Source: Alteromonas sp. KC3 (GTDB taxonomy: Bacteria > Pseudomonadota > Gammaproteobacteria > Enterobacterales > Alteromonadaceae). From it: 64,000 nucleotides of DNA. Under the pieces are notes generated by a model. The model saw only the letters and a program-made list of their open reading frames with translations, was not told the origin of the DNA and searched no databases. The stretch is from contig NZ_AP024235.1 of assembly GCF_016756315.1 (NCBI RefSeq), positions 3,906,001 to 3,970,000 on the forward strand, written 5' to 3'. Position 1 is the stretch's first letter. Each line of letters opens with the position of its first letter. Positions 10,601 to 19,394 of the stretch are shown here, in pieces. The translations under genes were made by a program, and so were the position numbers.

Positions 10601-11075
10601 CCCTTATTTCGTAAGCAAATGGAATGTTTAGTGCTTTAGCAGCAGCCCAAGCTGGCAAGGCAATTTTCCAGTTTGAAGCTGCTATGATTTTTTCAGGTCT
10701 GTAAATTTGAAACAATTCACAAAACTGGGCAAAAGATTGTTTTAAGTGTTCTTGCTCACTTATCCTGTAGTTATCATTTTCCCATCGAGAATGTATGTAA
10801 CGCACTCCGTTCACGTCAACCACAGGCTTGATTGAATTCGCAACGTTAGCATTTAGTTCCCAAGGTCTTCCGGGTCGCACGAAGCAGAATACATCTTTCC
10901 CACTGTCTATAAGAGAGCGTGCTACTCGTTGTGTTCGTACGGCATAGCCATTGCTAGCATAACTTGCACCGTGACTTACTACGTAGGCAACTCGATTTTT
11001 GATAGAGGAATAGACTTGATGGGATTTTTCGGACGCAAGCTCTTTTGCTAATTGAACAACTTTATCTTTTTTCAT
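7632..11075 (-). CDS. Giant multi-domain glycosyltransferase with duplicated beta-domain
   Basis: The protein has 1147 residues. Residues about 25-405 form a GT-B glycosyltransferase of the group 4/1 type (SNGYAVRTQRVARSL near the N-terminus, then EKISVIHNGLD and VVGYVGSITEYEGLEVLIEA). Residues about 440-560 and 575-690 are two similar all-beta modules, an internal duplication. Residues about 710-1040 form a second glycosyltransferase of the CgeB/DUF3880 type (FLFVESCWFG, AAFAGSYYSDKQERC, MFARRVYESLASGTPVIS). A short C-terminal domain follows. It probably acts in the cytoplasm on the same glycan as its neighbours. It starts about 100 bases after wecC, past a terminator, so it needs its own promoter or read-through. 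Confidence 0.8.
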   Translation of the reverse strand: MKKDKVVQLAKELASEKSHQVYSSIKNRVAYVVSHGASYASNGYAVRTQRVARSLIDSGKDVFCFVRPGRPWELNANVANSIKPVVDVNGVRYIHSRWENDNYRISEQEHLKQSFAQFCELFQIYRPEKIIAASNWKIALPAWAAAKALNIPFAYEIRGFWELSRIAREPEYKETPSFKKENIRDTFVANQADKVFTLSYTMKAELTRRGVSQEKISVIHNGLDTLPHIESANGELRTELGISDSDKVVGYVGSITEYEGLEVLIEACRQLIEEGEQIKLLLVGDHQPVDGVDGNESDSDSSWLIRTGRVSQDKVPNYFALIDTIVIPRRNLDVCQIVPPMKAVEALSYGKKLVISNLPVLKEITEKFSSVYYFEADNIKSLKETLIQSLHAKTVAPDWHNLKQSLIDTTLMGEGFCRDRTLNSVTETVATTTDESGEQFDKKITLNSPEVSWFTYDVESPCELSVLGQVAYQNTTKKERKAVLLVKAFDKQGNDISKALGKLAFSSHLQSKFKYIADTNKQVKLLHKIALPSEVRKIEVGLCAFNCESSEFIEVHNFDVTMSSANCDVRAEQAQTVTKDPLWTSFSVREFVPHTLTAKFNFENQSERRKKSLIARVKFHDSEGNELEGKHQGLLQSKTVGNFVYLEVTCEKVAKIIPPKGATKLTIGLQKWDAKGNVFVERPMQCASDVQKIADTSKASDLRKVLQATPARPLANVKVAAILDEFTMECFRMEVDLVPISPENWEHELDASRPDFLFVESCWFGNKNQWGGLIYGYTSNGTNQMDSLVNVINYCNRKGIPTVFWSKEDPVHYSRFAPTAKLFDYVYTTDANMVQNYKSEYGIDAEPLSFFCQPKVHNPVEVITRSHKAAFAGSYYSDKQERCDDFHTILGGLDDAGVPYEIYDRCLKRGVSHLQFPEYFKKHVVGYLEPHEMWKAYKGYRYTVNMNTVKHSPTMFARRVYESLASGTPVISNYSEGVVTQFSGIVCASDNKKDIIDYVEMLKDEKEYKRIAEQGARETLGRHTIADRLEQICKRVGIPVIPHLPLVNAVITAGTVDMVEKARKLVNSQTYFDKRLVINLENSNELYPYLNMNSDKEIFRVLTDFAKPLEGVSVDLDLNDNIAETLMEDVAIKTQYDNLHPAISEKQ

Positions 11076-11122
11076 AACTGCATGTGCCGTGCAAAGGGGT
11101 ATTAAGAATTTTGAGGAACTAC

Positions 11123-11159
11123 AAAAAAGCCGACAAAACGAGAACGTCTAGCCGGCTTT
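11123..11159 (-). terminator. Intrinsic terminator after wecC
   Basis: On the minus strand, AAAGCCG and CGGCTTT pair across a loop of about 20 bases and are followed by a run of T. It lies 17 bases past the wecC stop and before the 1147-residue glycosyltransferase gene, splitting the glycan cluster into two transcripts or providing polarity control. Confidence 0.65.
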
Positions 11160-11175
11160 GAGATATCATGCTGGA

Positions 11176-12396
11176 CTATCGTTTAAACAGGCCTGCAAAA
11201 TCGATAGACTTTTCGCTAAATGCATGTGCTTTAAATTCTTTGTGAGCTACCAAGTACACAAGAATATCAGCATTACTCGCTTCTTCCTCAGATACCAGCT
11301 TTAGCCCTTCAAATTCCTCAATATTGGGTTCGACAGCAATTACATTGTGGCTTTTGTTTAGTTTTTGCGTGATGTAAAGCGCCGGAGACTCTCTCAGATC
11401 ATCTATATCAGGTTTAAAAGCAAGCCCCATACATGCAATGATAGGAGGACGACCCTGTGCTTTTTCAAACTCGAGTGCGGCATTCTTTACTTTCTCCGTA
11501 ACCCATTCAGATTTGTAATCGTTCGTTCTGCGTGCTTGCTCAGTCATTTTTGCTTTGCCATTAGCAGAGTTAACGATAAACCATGGATCGACAGAGATAC
11601 AGTGCCCGCCTACGCCACAACCGGGCTGCAGTACATTGACTCGAGGATGGTGATTTGCAAGCCTAATCAACTCATAAACATCAATACCCATGTCATCACA
11701 TAACATAGATAACTCGTTTGCAAATGCGATATTTACATCACGAAACGCGTTTTCTGTTAATTTAGCCATCTCTGCTGTCTTTGATGTCGTTTCTAACACC
11801 TCACCTTCAACGAAGGTACGATAAAATTCAGCAGCAGCCTTAGTTGAGGCAGAGTTAATACCACCAACAACACGATCATTTTCAATGAGCTCACGCATAA
11901 TTTGCCCTGGCAATACACGTTCAGGTGAGTGAGCAACATGAATTTCAGAAAGGTCTACCCCTGCAGCCTCGAGCTCAGCGGCCATCATTTCAGTGGTGCC
12001 TACCGGTGAAGTAGACTCTAGCAAAACCAAATTTCCTGGCTTTACGAACGGTGCAATCGCCTGAGTGGCACTTTTTACGTAGTCCAAGTTTGGAATAGGT
12101 GAGTTTGTCACTGAATTAAGCTTGTCGTGATGGAAAGGCGTGGGTACAGCAACTAAGAAAATATCGGCTTCAGTCGGCTCTAAATGAGCGGAAAGCATGT
12201 TGCTATTCACTGCCGATTTTACAAATGTGTCCAACTCGGGTTCAACGATGTGAATTTCACCCTTGTTGATTGTATCAACTGCTTTTTTGTTTACATCTAC
12301 ACCGTGTACGCGGAAGCCACGATTTGCAAGAAGTGCTGCGGTTGGCAAGCCGATATAGCCCATCCCAACAACACAAACAGTTTTATTAATTTCCAT
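11176..12396 (-). CDS. wecC: UDP-N-acetyl-D-mannosamine dehydrogenase
   Basis: The enzyme oxidises UDP-ManNAc to UDP-ManNAcA with NAD+ in two steps. The 406-residue protein has the N-terminal dinucleotide-binding motif [16 protein letters not shown], a [12 protein letters not shown] segment, and the catalytic cysteine motif [12 protein letters not shown] of the UDP-glucose/GDP-mannose dehydrogenase family. The length is close to the usual 400-420. It overlaps wecB by 11 bases, so precursor synthesis is coupled. The product supplies the uronic-acid sugar for the polymer made by this cluster. The closely related UDP-GlcNAc or UDP-GalNAc dehydrogenases are an alternative, but pairing with wecB supports the ManNAc substrate. 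Confidence 0.92.
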   Translation of the reverse strand: MEINKTVCVVGMGYIGLPTAALLANRGFRVHGVDVNKKAVDTINKGEIHIVEPELDTFVKSAVNSNMLSAHLEPTEADIFLVAVPTPFHHDKLNSVTNSPIPNLDYVKSATQAIAPFVKPGNLVLLESTSPVGTTEMMAAELEAAGVDLSEIHVAHSPERVLPGQIMRELIENDRVVGGINSASTKAAAEFYRTFVEGEVLETTSKTAEMAKLTENAFRDVNIAFANELSMLCDDMGIDVYELIRLANHHPRVNVLQPGCGVGGHCISVDPWFIVNSANGKAKMTEQARRTNDYKSEWVTEKVKNAALEFEKAQGRPPIIACMGLAFKPDIDDLRESPALYITQKLNKSHNVIAVEPNIEEFEGLKLVSEEEASNADILVYLVAHKEFKAHAFSEKSIDFAGLFKR

Positions 12397-13516
12397 TTAT
12401 TTTCTCCATCAAAACTTCGATGATTTTTTCGCATGCTTTTCCATCGCCATACGGGTTATGGGCAAAGCTCATTTCTTTATATTCTTTGTCGTTGGTAAGC
12501 AATAGGGAAAGTTGTTGCTTGATCACTTCGACATCGGTTCCAACCAACTTTACTGTTCCAGCTTTTACTGCCTCAGGGCGTTCGGTCGTATCACGCATCA
12601 CAAGTACAGGCTTACCAAGAGAGGGCGCTTCTTCTTGGATACCACCAGAGTCAGTTAGGATGATGTGCGCCTTGTTCATCAGGTAAACAAAAGGCAAATA
12701 GTCCTGTGGTTTGATCAAGGTAATATTGTCAACACCGTTCAACAACCTATTAACTGGCTCTTGAACATTTGGATTCAAATGAACAGGGTAAACAATTTGA
12801 CATTCTGGGTGTGCTTCGGCAGTAGCGGCTAATGCTTGACATATTCTCTCAAAACCACCTCCAAAGCTTTCTCTTCGATGACCTGTTACAAGGATAAGTT
12901 TCTTGTTTTCATCTAAGAAACTGAATTCTTCAGCCATTTGACTATTTAAGGCTGCGTCGGTTTTGAATTTTTCACTTACACTTAAAAGCGCGTCAATTAC
13001 CGTATTTCCCGTAACTGTAATAGCAGACTCTGCCACTGCCTCGTTCAACAAGTTTTGTTTTGAGATATCTGTAGGCGCGAAATGGTAGGTGGTAATTGCC
13101 CCCGTCAGTTTACGGTTGGCCTCTTCCGGCCACGGCGAATAAATGTTTCCAGTTCTCAGACCAGCTTCAACATGCCCCACAGCTATTTGCTGGTAGTACG
13201 CAGCTAGACTTGTAGCAAAAGTGGTAGCTGTATCACCATGCACCAAAACCACGTCGGGCTTAAAGTCAGCTAACACAGGCTTCATACCTTGCAAAATATT
13301 AGTAGTAACATCTGTCAAGTCTTGACCGGGCTTCATGATATCTAGATCATAATCAGGCTTCAGCTCGAACAGCTCTAAAACCTGATCAAGCATTTCCCTA
13401 TGCTGTGCGGTTACACATACCCTAGCGTCAAGGCCCTGTGTTTCAGCCAGTTTCAATGCTAAAGGAGCCATTTTTATCGCTTCAGGGCGTGTACCGAACA
13501 CGGTTAATATTTTCAT
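12386..13516 (-). CDS. wecB: UDP-N-acetylglucosamine 2-epimerase (non-hydrolysing)
   Basis: It interconverts UDP-GlcNAc and UDP-ManNAc in the cytoplasm. The 376-residue protein opens with the family signature [15 protein letters not shown] and contains [29 protein letters not shown] and the [20 protein letters not shown] segment, covering both GT-B-like halves. The length matches the family (about 375). It is preceded by a small helical gene with a four-base overlap and overlaps wecC by 11 bases. It probably shares a transcript with that small gene and wecC, ending at the terminator near 11.14 kb. Confidence 0.95.
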   Translation of the reverse strand: MKILTVFGTRPEAIKMAPLALKLAETQGLDARVCVTAQHREMLDQVLELFELKPDYDLDIMKPGQDLTDVTTNILQGMKPVLADFKPDVVLVHGDTATTFATSLAAYYQQIAVGHVEAGLRTGNIYSPWPEEANRKLTGAITTYHFAPTDISKQNLLNEAVAESAITVTGNTVIDALLSVSEKFKTDAALNSQMAEEFSFLDENKKLILVTGHRRESFGGGFERICQALAATAEAHPECQIVYPVHLNPNVQEPVNRLLNGVDNITLIKPQDYLPFVYLMNKAHIILTDSGGIQEEAPSLGKPVLVMRDTTERPEAVKAGTVKLVGTDVEVIKQQLSLLLTNDKEYKEMSFAHNPYGDGKACEKIIEVLMEKINGN

Positions 13517-13830
13517 TGTTTCTCTAAGTCCATCAGTTTAAAACGTAACTCTTGTACTTGGTTATAGTACTTTTCTACAAGCGCCTGAGATTGTTCTAGT
13601 TGCTTTTGGTTACTCAGTGCTTCTTCGGAATAAATGAGGTGAGATTGATGCACGCCTTGTGAACTTTTTTTACTAGCAGCACGCTGTTTACAAAGCCAAA
13701 GATTAACTTCAACCAAATGTTTACCCAACACTGCTCCAGCAAGCTCATATTTTTCTGCAGCCTCTTGATATTTTTCTTCTCGAAACAAGAGGTTCGCTTC
13801 TCTCATGTACAAATGCTTTTCACTACTCAT
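13513..13830 (-). CDS. Small TPR-like helical protein
   Basis: The 105-residue protein is helical with no signal peptide. Residues about 8-35 ([23 protein letters not shown], shown here only in part as [15 protein letters not shown]) look like one tetratricopeptide unit, and residues about 65-105 are a predicted coiled coil rich in Gln, Glu and Lys. Its stop overlaps the wecB start by four bases (ATGA). I do not recognise a named family. A scaffold or adaptor for the glycosyltransferases is possible from context only. The start ATG has only a weak purine-rich site upstream. Confidence 0.6.
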   Translation of the reverse strand: MSSEKHLYMREANLLFREEKYQEAAEKYELAGAVLGKHLVEVNLWLCKQRAASKKSSQGVHQSHLIYSEEALSNQKQLEQSQALVEKYYNQVQELRFKLMDLEKQ

Positions 13831-13935
13831 CTTCGTGCTCTATATCTTTTTTCTATTGCGCCCAAAGGTATACCATTTGCGACTTTCGTATATTACCACA
13901 ATTGATTCTGATTGCATTAATCAAGGGTATTGGTC

Positions 13936-16233
13936 TCACAATGGCCTACTTTTAACTAACAACGATTCTCCGCTGCCGCTAAGCTGTTCAAAACTATAAG
14001 AAAGCCCCCTTCTTTCTGTTTCAGTTCGCCAACTAGCGATAAGCTTCTGACTTAGTTCAGCGTTATTTTCTTCAATAAAAAAGTCAACTGCATGCAGGGA
14101 AAGCTTATCTAAAATTGATGGAAGTGCGACACCGCGAACATCCGTTGAATTACTTTTCAAGAGAGGTCCGTTAACTATTACGAGGATATTTGCACTACGT
14201 TCGTCAAATATACGTTTGACTTCCCTTAGCTTCTCTTCACAATCGTAAAACAGTGTAGAATCGCCAGAACTGTATTTATTATCAATTAATGGGGAAAGAC
14301 AAAGGTCTACGAACTGCGTTAAGTTTGCGTTTTCTAATAGATTTAAGGTATTTCCCAAAAAGGTTTCTGACTGCTCGAAGGAAATAATGTAGTTAGGTAG
14401 ACTTCTGAAATCTCCGCTTTTTATTTCAGTAAGCTTATTCTGCTCTTTTGAGTGCTTCGAATCATCGCCAAGATGCAGCGTTTTGTTTTTTATGATTTTA
14501 GATGCAACGACATCAGCCATTACGGCTGTGCTAGTACCGCTTCCAAATTCAATGATTACATCGTAGTTGTTGAATCGGATAAGTGATGTAAGGAAAAGGA
14601 GACTTTCTGAACTAAGTGACTCCCCACAGCCATACGTAATGAGTTCCTTGTTGTGCAGCACATCTTGAAGTTTATTTAGCGCCAATAGTTCTTTGCGGGT
14701 ATTCGTTTCGCTTTTAGTTATATGGCGCCCTAATGCGTTTGCTATTTCAACGCTTTCATTGCTTTGTTTTTTGAATAATGCATCTATCTTAGCTTCTAAC
14801 TCTTTTACTGACTTTTGAGTGTCACGAGAAGCCATTAGGTTGTCTCTTTCCTGTTTTAATGAATTGATTTGAGATTCGAGGACTTCTACCTGCTTTTTCC
14901 TACTTGCAAACCAAGAATAAACTTCGTCGCACTTGTCTTGAGATTTTTTAAGCGCGTCTTCTAATTTTTTGATTTTCAGGATGTCCTTTTCGGCACTATC
15001 GTTACGCTGCGATATTTCCTCAACTGATGCTTTCAATGCAGTGCTTAACTTTTCGATTTTGTTTCCCGAAGTATTTAGCTGCAAGGTGAGTGATTCTATT
15101 TCGCTATTAGAGTCGGCTAATTTGACATTGAGGGATTCAATCACACTGTTTGACGTTTCTAATTGCGACCTAAGCGATTCAATTTCATTCTTTGATGTTT
15201 CTAGTTTGGCTTTTAAAGAATTAATCGAACTGTTTAATGTCTCAACCTCTATCTTAAGAGTGTCAACATTACTCTCTGACTCATGTAAATGAAAGCGTAG
15301 TTTTTCATTTTCAGATATACGTTTTTGCGCTTCTAAATTTGCCTTTTCAAGATCTTTTTCTAGAGCAGAAAATGCTTCTCTGTTATCTTTTAAAGAGTTA
15401 CTTGCAACCTCCAACGAATTCTTTAAAGAATTATTTTCAGAATATAACTGTTCTACTTTTTGATTACTCTCTTCAAGAGAATGAGCCTTAGCAGTTAACT
15501 CAGTTTCATATTCTTTTGAACGAGTATAGTTTTGAGCTATTTCAGAATCTTTCGAGGCCAATTGGGCTTCTAGCTCGACTACAGACCTTTTTAGTTCCTT
15601 TGCTTGTTCCTCTGCAATTTCTAGCTGCGCTCTTGCTTTACCAAGGTTGGCTAAACGCTCATCGTACATGTATTTGAATAATGGAATATCGGGGTCATCA
15701 GTATCACTCGAATTTAGTTCGAAGTAGCCATTGTTCAATAACAATTCAAGCTCGCTTGCAGTTTTGGCGCCCTCGTAAAGAGTTTCAATACCTGAAGAGA
15801 CATATATACAAGAAAAGAGTTCAATATTGCGTGTGTGGATAAGGGACTCGATGATTTCGCCAGCAATACACGGTAAATCAATAATCAAGGTATTATCGCG
15901 TCCCGAGACTTCACATAAAGAAAGGCAATCTGAAAGACTTATTCCTTCGACCTCCCTAGTTTCCTCAACAACTAGGCCGGGAAACAGTGCTTTTAGACCG
16001 GTTGGCTTCTTTAGTGAACTTAGTTCTTCAATAGAATATATTTCTAAGTTATTTAAAACACCGTTTACTGAAACCGCTGCATTTACCAATTCTACAGAGC
16101 CTTCAAATTTCTCCGTAATGTTGTTCAGAGCTTCTTGTCGGGCTTCAAAGAAATAGCTACGTTCATAGTCTTGTGTTTTTTCAGGTAAGTGGTTTGCTTC
16201 TCCGCAACCTAACCACAAAAGTTTTTTGTTCAT
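13936..16233 (-). CDS. FkbM-like / long coiled-coil / methyltransferase-like fusion protein
   Basis: The protein has 765 residues in three parts. Residues 1-190 resemble the FkbM-type methyltransferase fold (opening LLWLGCGEANHLPE, later LIIDLPCIAGEIIESL). Residues about 190-500 are a long coiled coil including about five 14-residue repeats of the form xIESLxxxLxxSxx near 331-394. Residues about 510-765 are a second methyltransferase-like domain homologous to the protein at 1235-2056 (IIEFGSGTSTAVMADV; SPLI; VNGP). In the second domain the VDGPPG motif of the paralogue is changed to VNGPLL, so it may have lost activity. The gene overlaps the preceding coiled-coil gene by four bases. A chain-length or scaffold role, as for coiled-coil polymerisation regulators of O-antigen systems, is inference. 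Confidence 0.65.
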   Translation of the reverse strand: MNKKLLWLGCGEANHLPEKTQDYERSYFFEARQEALNNITEKFEGSVELVNAAVSVNGVLNNLEIYSIEELSSLKKPTGLKALFPGLVVEETREVEGISLSDCLSLCEVSGRDNTLIIDLPCIAGEIIESLIHTRNIELFSCIYVSSGIETLYEGAKTASELELLLNNGYFELNSSDTDDPDIPLFKYMYDERLANLGKARAQLEIAEEQAKELKRSVVELEAQLASKDSEIAQNYTRSKEYETELTAKAHSLEESNQKVEQLYSENNSLKNSLEVASNSLKDNREAFSALEKDLEKANLEAQKRISENEKLRFHLHESESNVDTLKIEVETLNSSINSLKAKLETSKNEIESLRSQLETSNSVIESLNVKLADSNSEIESLTLQLNTSGNKIEKLSTALKASVEEISQRNDSAEKDILKIKKLEDALKKSQDKCDEVYSWFASRKKQVEVLESQINSLKQERDNLMASRDTQKSVKELEAKIDALFKKQSNESVEIANALGRHITKSETNTRKELLALNKLQDVLHNKELITYGCGESLSSESLLFLTSLIRFNNYDVIIEFGSGTSTAVMADVVASKIIKNKTLHLGDDSKHSKEQNKLTEIKSGDFRSLPNYIISFEQSETFLGNTLNLLENANLTQFVDLCLSPLIDNKYSSGDSTLFYDCEEKLREVKRIFDERSANILVIVNGPLLKSNSTDVRGVALPSILDKLSLHAVDFFIEENNAELSQKLIASWRTETERRGLSYSFEQLSGSGESLLVKSRPL
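15050..15240 (-). repeat. Imperfect 42-bp tandem repeats inside the coiled-coil gene
   Basis: About five consecutive 14-codon units encode SLxxSxxxIESLxxxL-type sequence. The units share recognisable bases (gattcaatttc/gattctatttc and ttctaattgc/ttctagtttg) and differ in phase-keeping substitutions. Two heptads per unit keep coiled-coil register, so loss or gain of units would lengthen or shorten the rod. Confidence 0.55.
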
Positions 16234-17687
16234 GACTTCTTTGACTTCCTTTTCTCATGAGAAATCATAAGAGGAGAAATGGATCGCCCCTCTTCGCGTC
16301 CATGCTTGATATAGTGCAGCAACGGATTCATGCCCGTTTTCGCCACATCAGGATATCTTTGAAGGTACCAGTTACCATCAAAACGTGATGAAGGGTTTCT
16401 TCCCTCAAATGCCCCATAGCTTAGATAGTGTTGCACAGGATCAACATCGACTGCAGCAACATCTTTGTAGTTCTCTAAATACCAATTAGCGTCAAATAAA
16501 TCGCTTGTATAAATAAGACTTGCATCCAACAACTGTTGATTACGATCCGTCGCTCTCCTATCTAATACATGGCTTAGCTTCTCGAACTTTTGAGAAAAGC
16601 GCCAATAAGGAGACATCGTTGCTACTCGATACTTTGCCAATTCTGTTCGTAGCGCATGGGCAATGTCTTCTTGCTCACTGATTTTCGCTTCTAGTTTAAC
16701 TATTTCTCTGTCTTTTTGTTTTTCAAGTAGCGTCAGACTCTGACTCTTTTCCTTTAACTCTCTAGCTTTATCCTCTAGCTGCCGCTCTAACTTGGCTATC
16801 TTCTGTACAAATTTATTGTATTCTTGTTTATGCCTTACCTTAAGGTTATCGTGTGCAGCGTTTTCTCGATTTCGCCATTCTATTTGTATCTCTAACTCTT
16901 CTTGTATTGTAAGTAAAGCATCGACAGAAAAATCCATCGCTTTACGACTCTCATCAAGTGTCTTTTTGGATGACGATTCTTTGATAAAGCTTTGTCTTTT
17001 TAACTCAGCAAATTTATCTTCTTCAACTTTGAGCCTAGCGATATTAACTTCTAGCGCTTCCTGTATACTAAGAATTTCGTCAACTAACTTGGCGTTATCG
17101 TACACTAATTTATTTTTTTCGTCTTTTTCCTGACGCTTACACTCTATGACTTCCTTAACGTCCAATGTTGGTAGAATATCTCTGTGTGGAAAACGCAACG
17201 AAGCCTTTATGCGTTTGTCTAACTTTTTCAACTCTGCATTCGTGTTTAAAACATAATTAGACAGCAACAACTGATGGCTATCAATGTTGGCTAAAACCTC
17301 TGTAACATTAAACTGGGCTGCTATATCTGGGATTTCGCTTTCTGTACCACAAAGACTGCAAAGAGGTATAAACGAGACTCTTAGTCTATTCTGGGTTTGG
17401 AGCTTTAATACACGACTAAGTGTATCTGATACATTTTCGAGTTTTAGGCTGCCTGGTGAATTTAGTGTTTCGGATATCAAAAGTTCAGTAGGAGGAATCA
17501 AAATACCCAAACTAGCTCCCGTATTAGCTGAAAGTAACTCCAGTAACGTTTCTTCGCTTTCTGCAAGAAAAATATTGTTATTTTGGTGACTCTGTAAATC
17601 ATCTAAGGTGGGTACAAATTTTAAAGAAGATTCATGAAAAATACGTTGGATGAGGTTATATGGGTCCAACGCGCACAAAACTACCAT
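16230..17687 (-). CDS. Coiled-coil protein with two C-terminal WYLxxYPDVA repeats
   Basis: The protein has 485 residues. Residues 1-170 form a globular domain I do not recognise; about 170-345 is a long coiled coil. The C-terminus has two 38-residue units: FDANWYLENYKDVAAVDVDP followed by HYLSYGAFEGRNPSS, and FDGNWYLQRYPDVAKTGMNP followed by HYIKHGREEGRS. These repeats are known from proteins attached to glycosyltransferases in many bacteria, where their function is unclear. This is the first gene of the cluster and overlaps the 765-residue gene by four bases. It has a good ribosome site (AGGAGAGA) before the ATG. A structural partner for the following coiled-coil protein is a reasonable guess. 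Confidence 0.6.
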   Translation of the reverse strand: MVVLCALDPYNLIQRIFHESSLKFVPTLDDLQSHQNNNIFLAESEETLLELLSANTGASLGILIPPTELLISETLNSPGSLKLENVSDTLSRVLKLQTQNRLRVSFIPLCSLCGTESEIPDIAAQFNVTEVLANIDSHQLLLSNYVLNTNAELKKLDKRIKASLRFPHRDILPTLDVKEVIECKRQEKDEKNKLVYDNAKLVDEILSIQEALEVNIARLKVEEDKFAELKRQSFIKESSSKKTLDESRKAMDFSVDALLTIQEELEIQIEWRNRENAAHDNLKVRHKQEYNKFVQKIAKLERQLEDKARELKEKSQSLTLLEKQKDREIVKLEAKISEQEDIAHALRTELAKYRVATMSPYWRFSQKFEKLSHVLDRRATDRNQQLLDASLIYTSDLFDANWYLENYKDVAAVDVDPVQHYLSYGAFEGRNPSSRFDGNWYLQRYPDVAKTGMNPLLHYIKHGREEGRSISPLMISHEKRKSKKS

Positions 17688-17887
17688 CTTTCTCTCCTAG
17701 AAGAACTCGGCAAACAATGCAACTTAAGCAAAAAACAACACGGTTTATAATTATCCTTTTAAGACATAGATACTATCAGATTACGTCATTATTGATAGCT
17801 TAGATGTGTTACCACTTTGTTAAGCATACCTTCGATTTAAATTAGAAAACTTAAAGAATCGCTCTCTACACGCCGTAATGTTAGAAC

Positions 17888-17933
17888 ATAAAAAAAGGGG
17901 CCTGAGTTCTCACTCAGGCCCCTTTTTCTAATC
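17888..17933 (-). terminator. Terminator of the alpha (rpsM-rplQ) operon
   Basis: GGGGCCTGAGT and ACTCAGGCCCC pair across a 4-base loop, giving a perfect 11-bp GC-rich stem with a run of seven T on the minus-strand side. It is the only strong hairpin between rplQ and the glycan cluster, separating the two transcripts. Confidence 0.9.
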
Positions 17934-17942
17934 GAGTATCAA

Positions 17943-18344
17943 TTACTCTTCAGTTGCTTCTACTGCTTCTTCTTCAGCTTCTACAACTGGACGGTCAACT
18001 AGCTCAACATATGCCATTGGGGCATTGTCGCCAGCACGGAAACCGCATTTAAGAATGCGAGTGTAACCGCCTGGACGAGCTTCGTAACGAGGACCAAGCT
18101 CGTTGAATAGTTTACCTACAACCTCTTTGTCACCAGTGCGGGCGAAAGCTAGACGGCGGTTTGCAACGCTGTCTTCTTTAGCCATAGTGATTAGAGGCTC
18201 GATTACGCGACGTAATTCTTTCGCTTTTGGTAACGTAGTTTTGATCACTTCGTGCTTGACCAAAGAACCGGCCATGTTTTTGAACATAGCTTGACGATGG
18301 CTGCTGTTGCGATTCAACTGACGACCACTCTTACGATGGCGCAT
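17943..18344 (-). CDS. rplQ: 50S ribosomal protein L17
   Basis: Large-subunit protein L17, which lies near the peptide exit region. The 133-residue protein opens with the family start [18 protein letters not shown] and contains [20 protein letters not shown]. It has the usual acidic C-terminal tail of gammaproteobacterial L17 ([13 protein letters not shown]). It follows rpoA by 41 bases in the standard alpha-operon order and is the last gene before the terminator. Confidence 0.97.
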   Translation of the reverse strand: MRHRKSGRQLNRNSSHRQAMFKNMAGSLVKHEVIKTTLPKAKELRRVIEPLITMAKEDSVANRRLAFARTGDKEVVGKLFNELGPRYEARPGGYTRILKCGFRAGDNAPMAYVELVDRPVVEAEEEAVEATEE

Positions 18345-18385
18345 AGTTTTATCCTTCTCTACAAATCAGTTTGATAAAAACCTGA

Positions 18386-19372
18386 TTAATCTTTTTCAGC
18401 GATGCTCTCTGGCGGCCAGTTTTCTAGGCGCATGCCTAGAGAAAGACCACGAGATGCTAGAACATCTTTGATTTCAGTTAGCGATTTCTTACCAAGGTTT
18501 GGCGTTTTAAGTAGCTCAACCTCAGTGCGCTGTACCAGGTCACCAATGTACTGGATAGCTTCTGCTTTCAAACAGTTCGCAGAACGTACTGTCAGCTCAA
18601 GGTCATCTACTGGACGAAGCAGAATCGGATCGAATTCTGGCTTCTCTTCTTTCGCTTCTGGCTCAGATACATCACGTAGGTCTACGAATGCATCTAGCTG
18701 TTCAGCTAGGATAGTAGCAGAACGGCGGATCGCTTCTTCAGGATCCAAAGTACCGTTCGTCTCCATGTCGATGATAAGTTTGTCTAGGTCTGTGCGTTGT
18801 TCAACACGCGCAGACTCTACACTGTAAGCAATACGTTCAACTGGGCTGTATGAAGCATCAACTAACAAACGACCAATTGGACGATCATCTTCTTCAGAGG
18901 AGCGACGGGTAGAAGCTGGTACATAACCGCGACCCATTTCTACTTTGATGCGCATGCTGATTTCAGCTTCGCCAGTCAAAGTACAAATAACGTGATCAGG
19001 GTTTGTAATTTCTACGTCGCCATCATGCTGAATATCACCAGCAACAACAGGGCCAGCGCCAGATTTCACTAGAGTTAGGGTTGCCTCAGTTTTACCTTCA
19101 AGGCGAACCGCTAAACCTTTTAGATTAAGCAAGATTTCGATTACGTCTTCTTGTACACCTTCTTTGGTGCTGTACTCGTGAAGAACGCCATCAATTTCTA
19201 CTTCGGTAACTGCACATCCTGGCATAGATGACAGTAAGATACGACGTAGGGCGTTACCTAGAGTATGGCCAAAGCCGCGCTCTAGTGGTTCCAAAGTTAC
19301 TTTGGCACGAGTAGGAGAAACGTTTTCGATCTCTACTAATCTCGGTTTTAGGAATTCAGTCACAGAACCCAC
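18386..19372 (-). CDS. rpoA: DNA-directed RNA polymerase alpha subunit
   Basis: Assembly subunit of RNA polymerase. The 328-residue protein has the N-terminal dimerisation/assembly domain ([20 protein letters not shown]) and the C-terminal domain that binds UP elements and activators ([20 protein letters not shown]). Length is one residue short of the Escherichia coli protein. It lies between rpsD and rplQ in the conserved alpha operon order. Confidence 0.98.
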   Translation of the reverse strand: MGSVTEFLKPRLVEIENVSPTRAKVTLEPLERGFGHTLGNALRRILLSSMPGCAVTEVEIDGVLHEYSTKEGVQEDVIEILLNLKGLAVRLEGKTEATLTLVKSGAGPVVAGDIQHDGDVEITNPDHVICTLTGEAEISMRIKVEMGRGYVPASTRRSSEEDDRPIGRLLVDASYSPVERIAYSVESARVEQRTDLDKLIIDMETNGTLDPEEAIRRSATILAEQLDAFVDLRDVSEPEAKEEKPEFDPILLRPVDDLELTVRSANCLKAEAIQYIGDLVQRTEVELLKTPNLGKKSLTEIKDVLASRGLSLGMRLENWPPESIAEKD

Positions 19373-19394
19373 AATGCTTCCTCTTTAGTTAGCT

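Noticed and set aside
17690..17887. Promoter of the glycan cluster
   Set aside because: Several AT-rich stretches resemble a -10 on the minus strand but no -35 at a fitting distance was found, so no promoter is listed.
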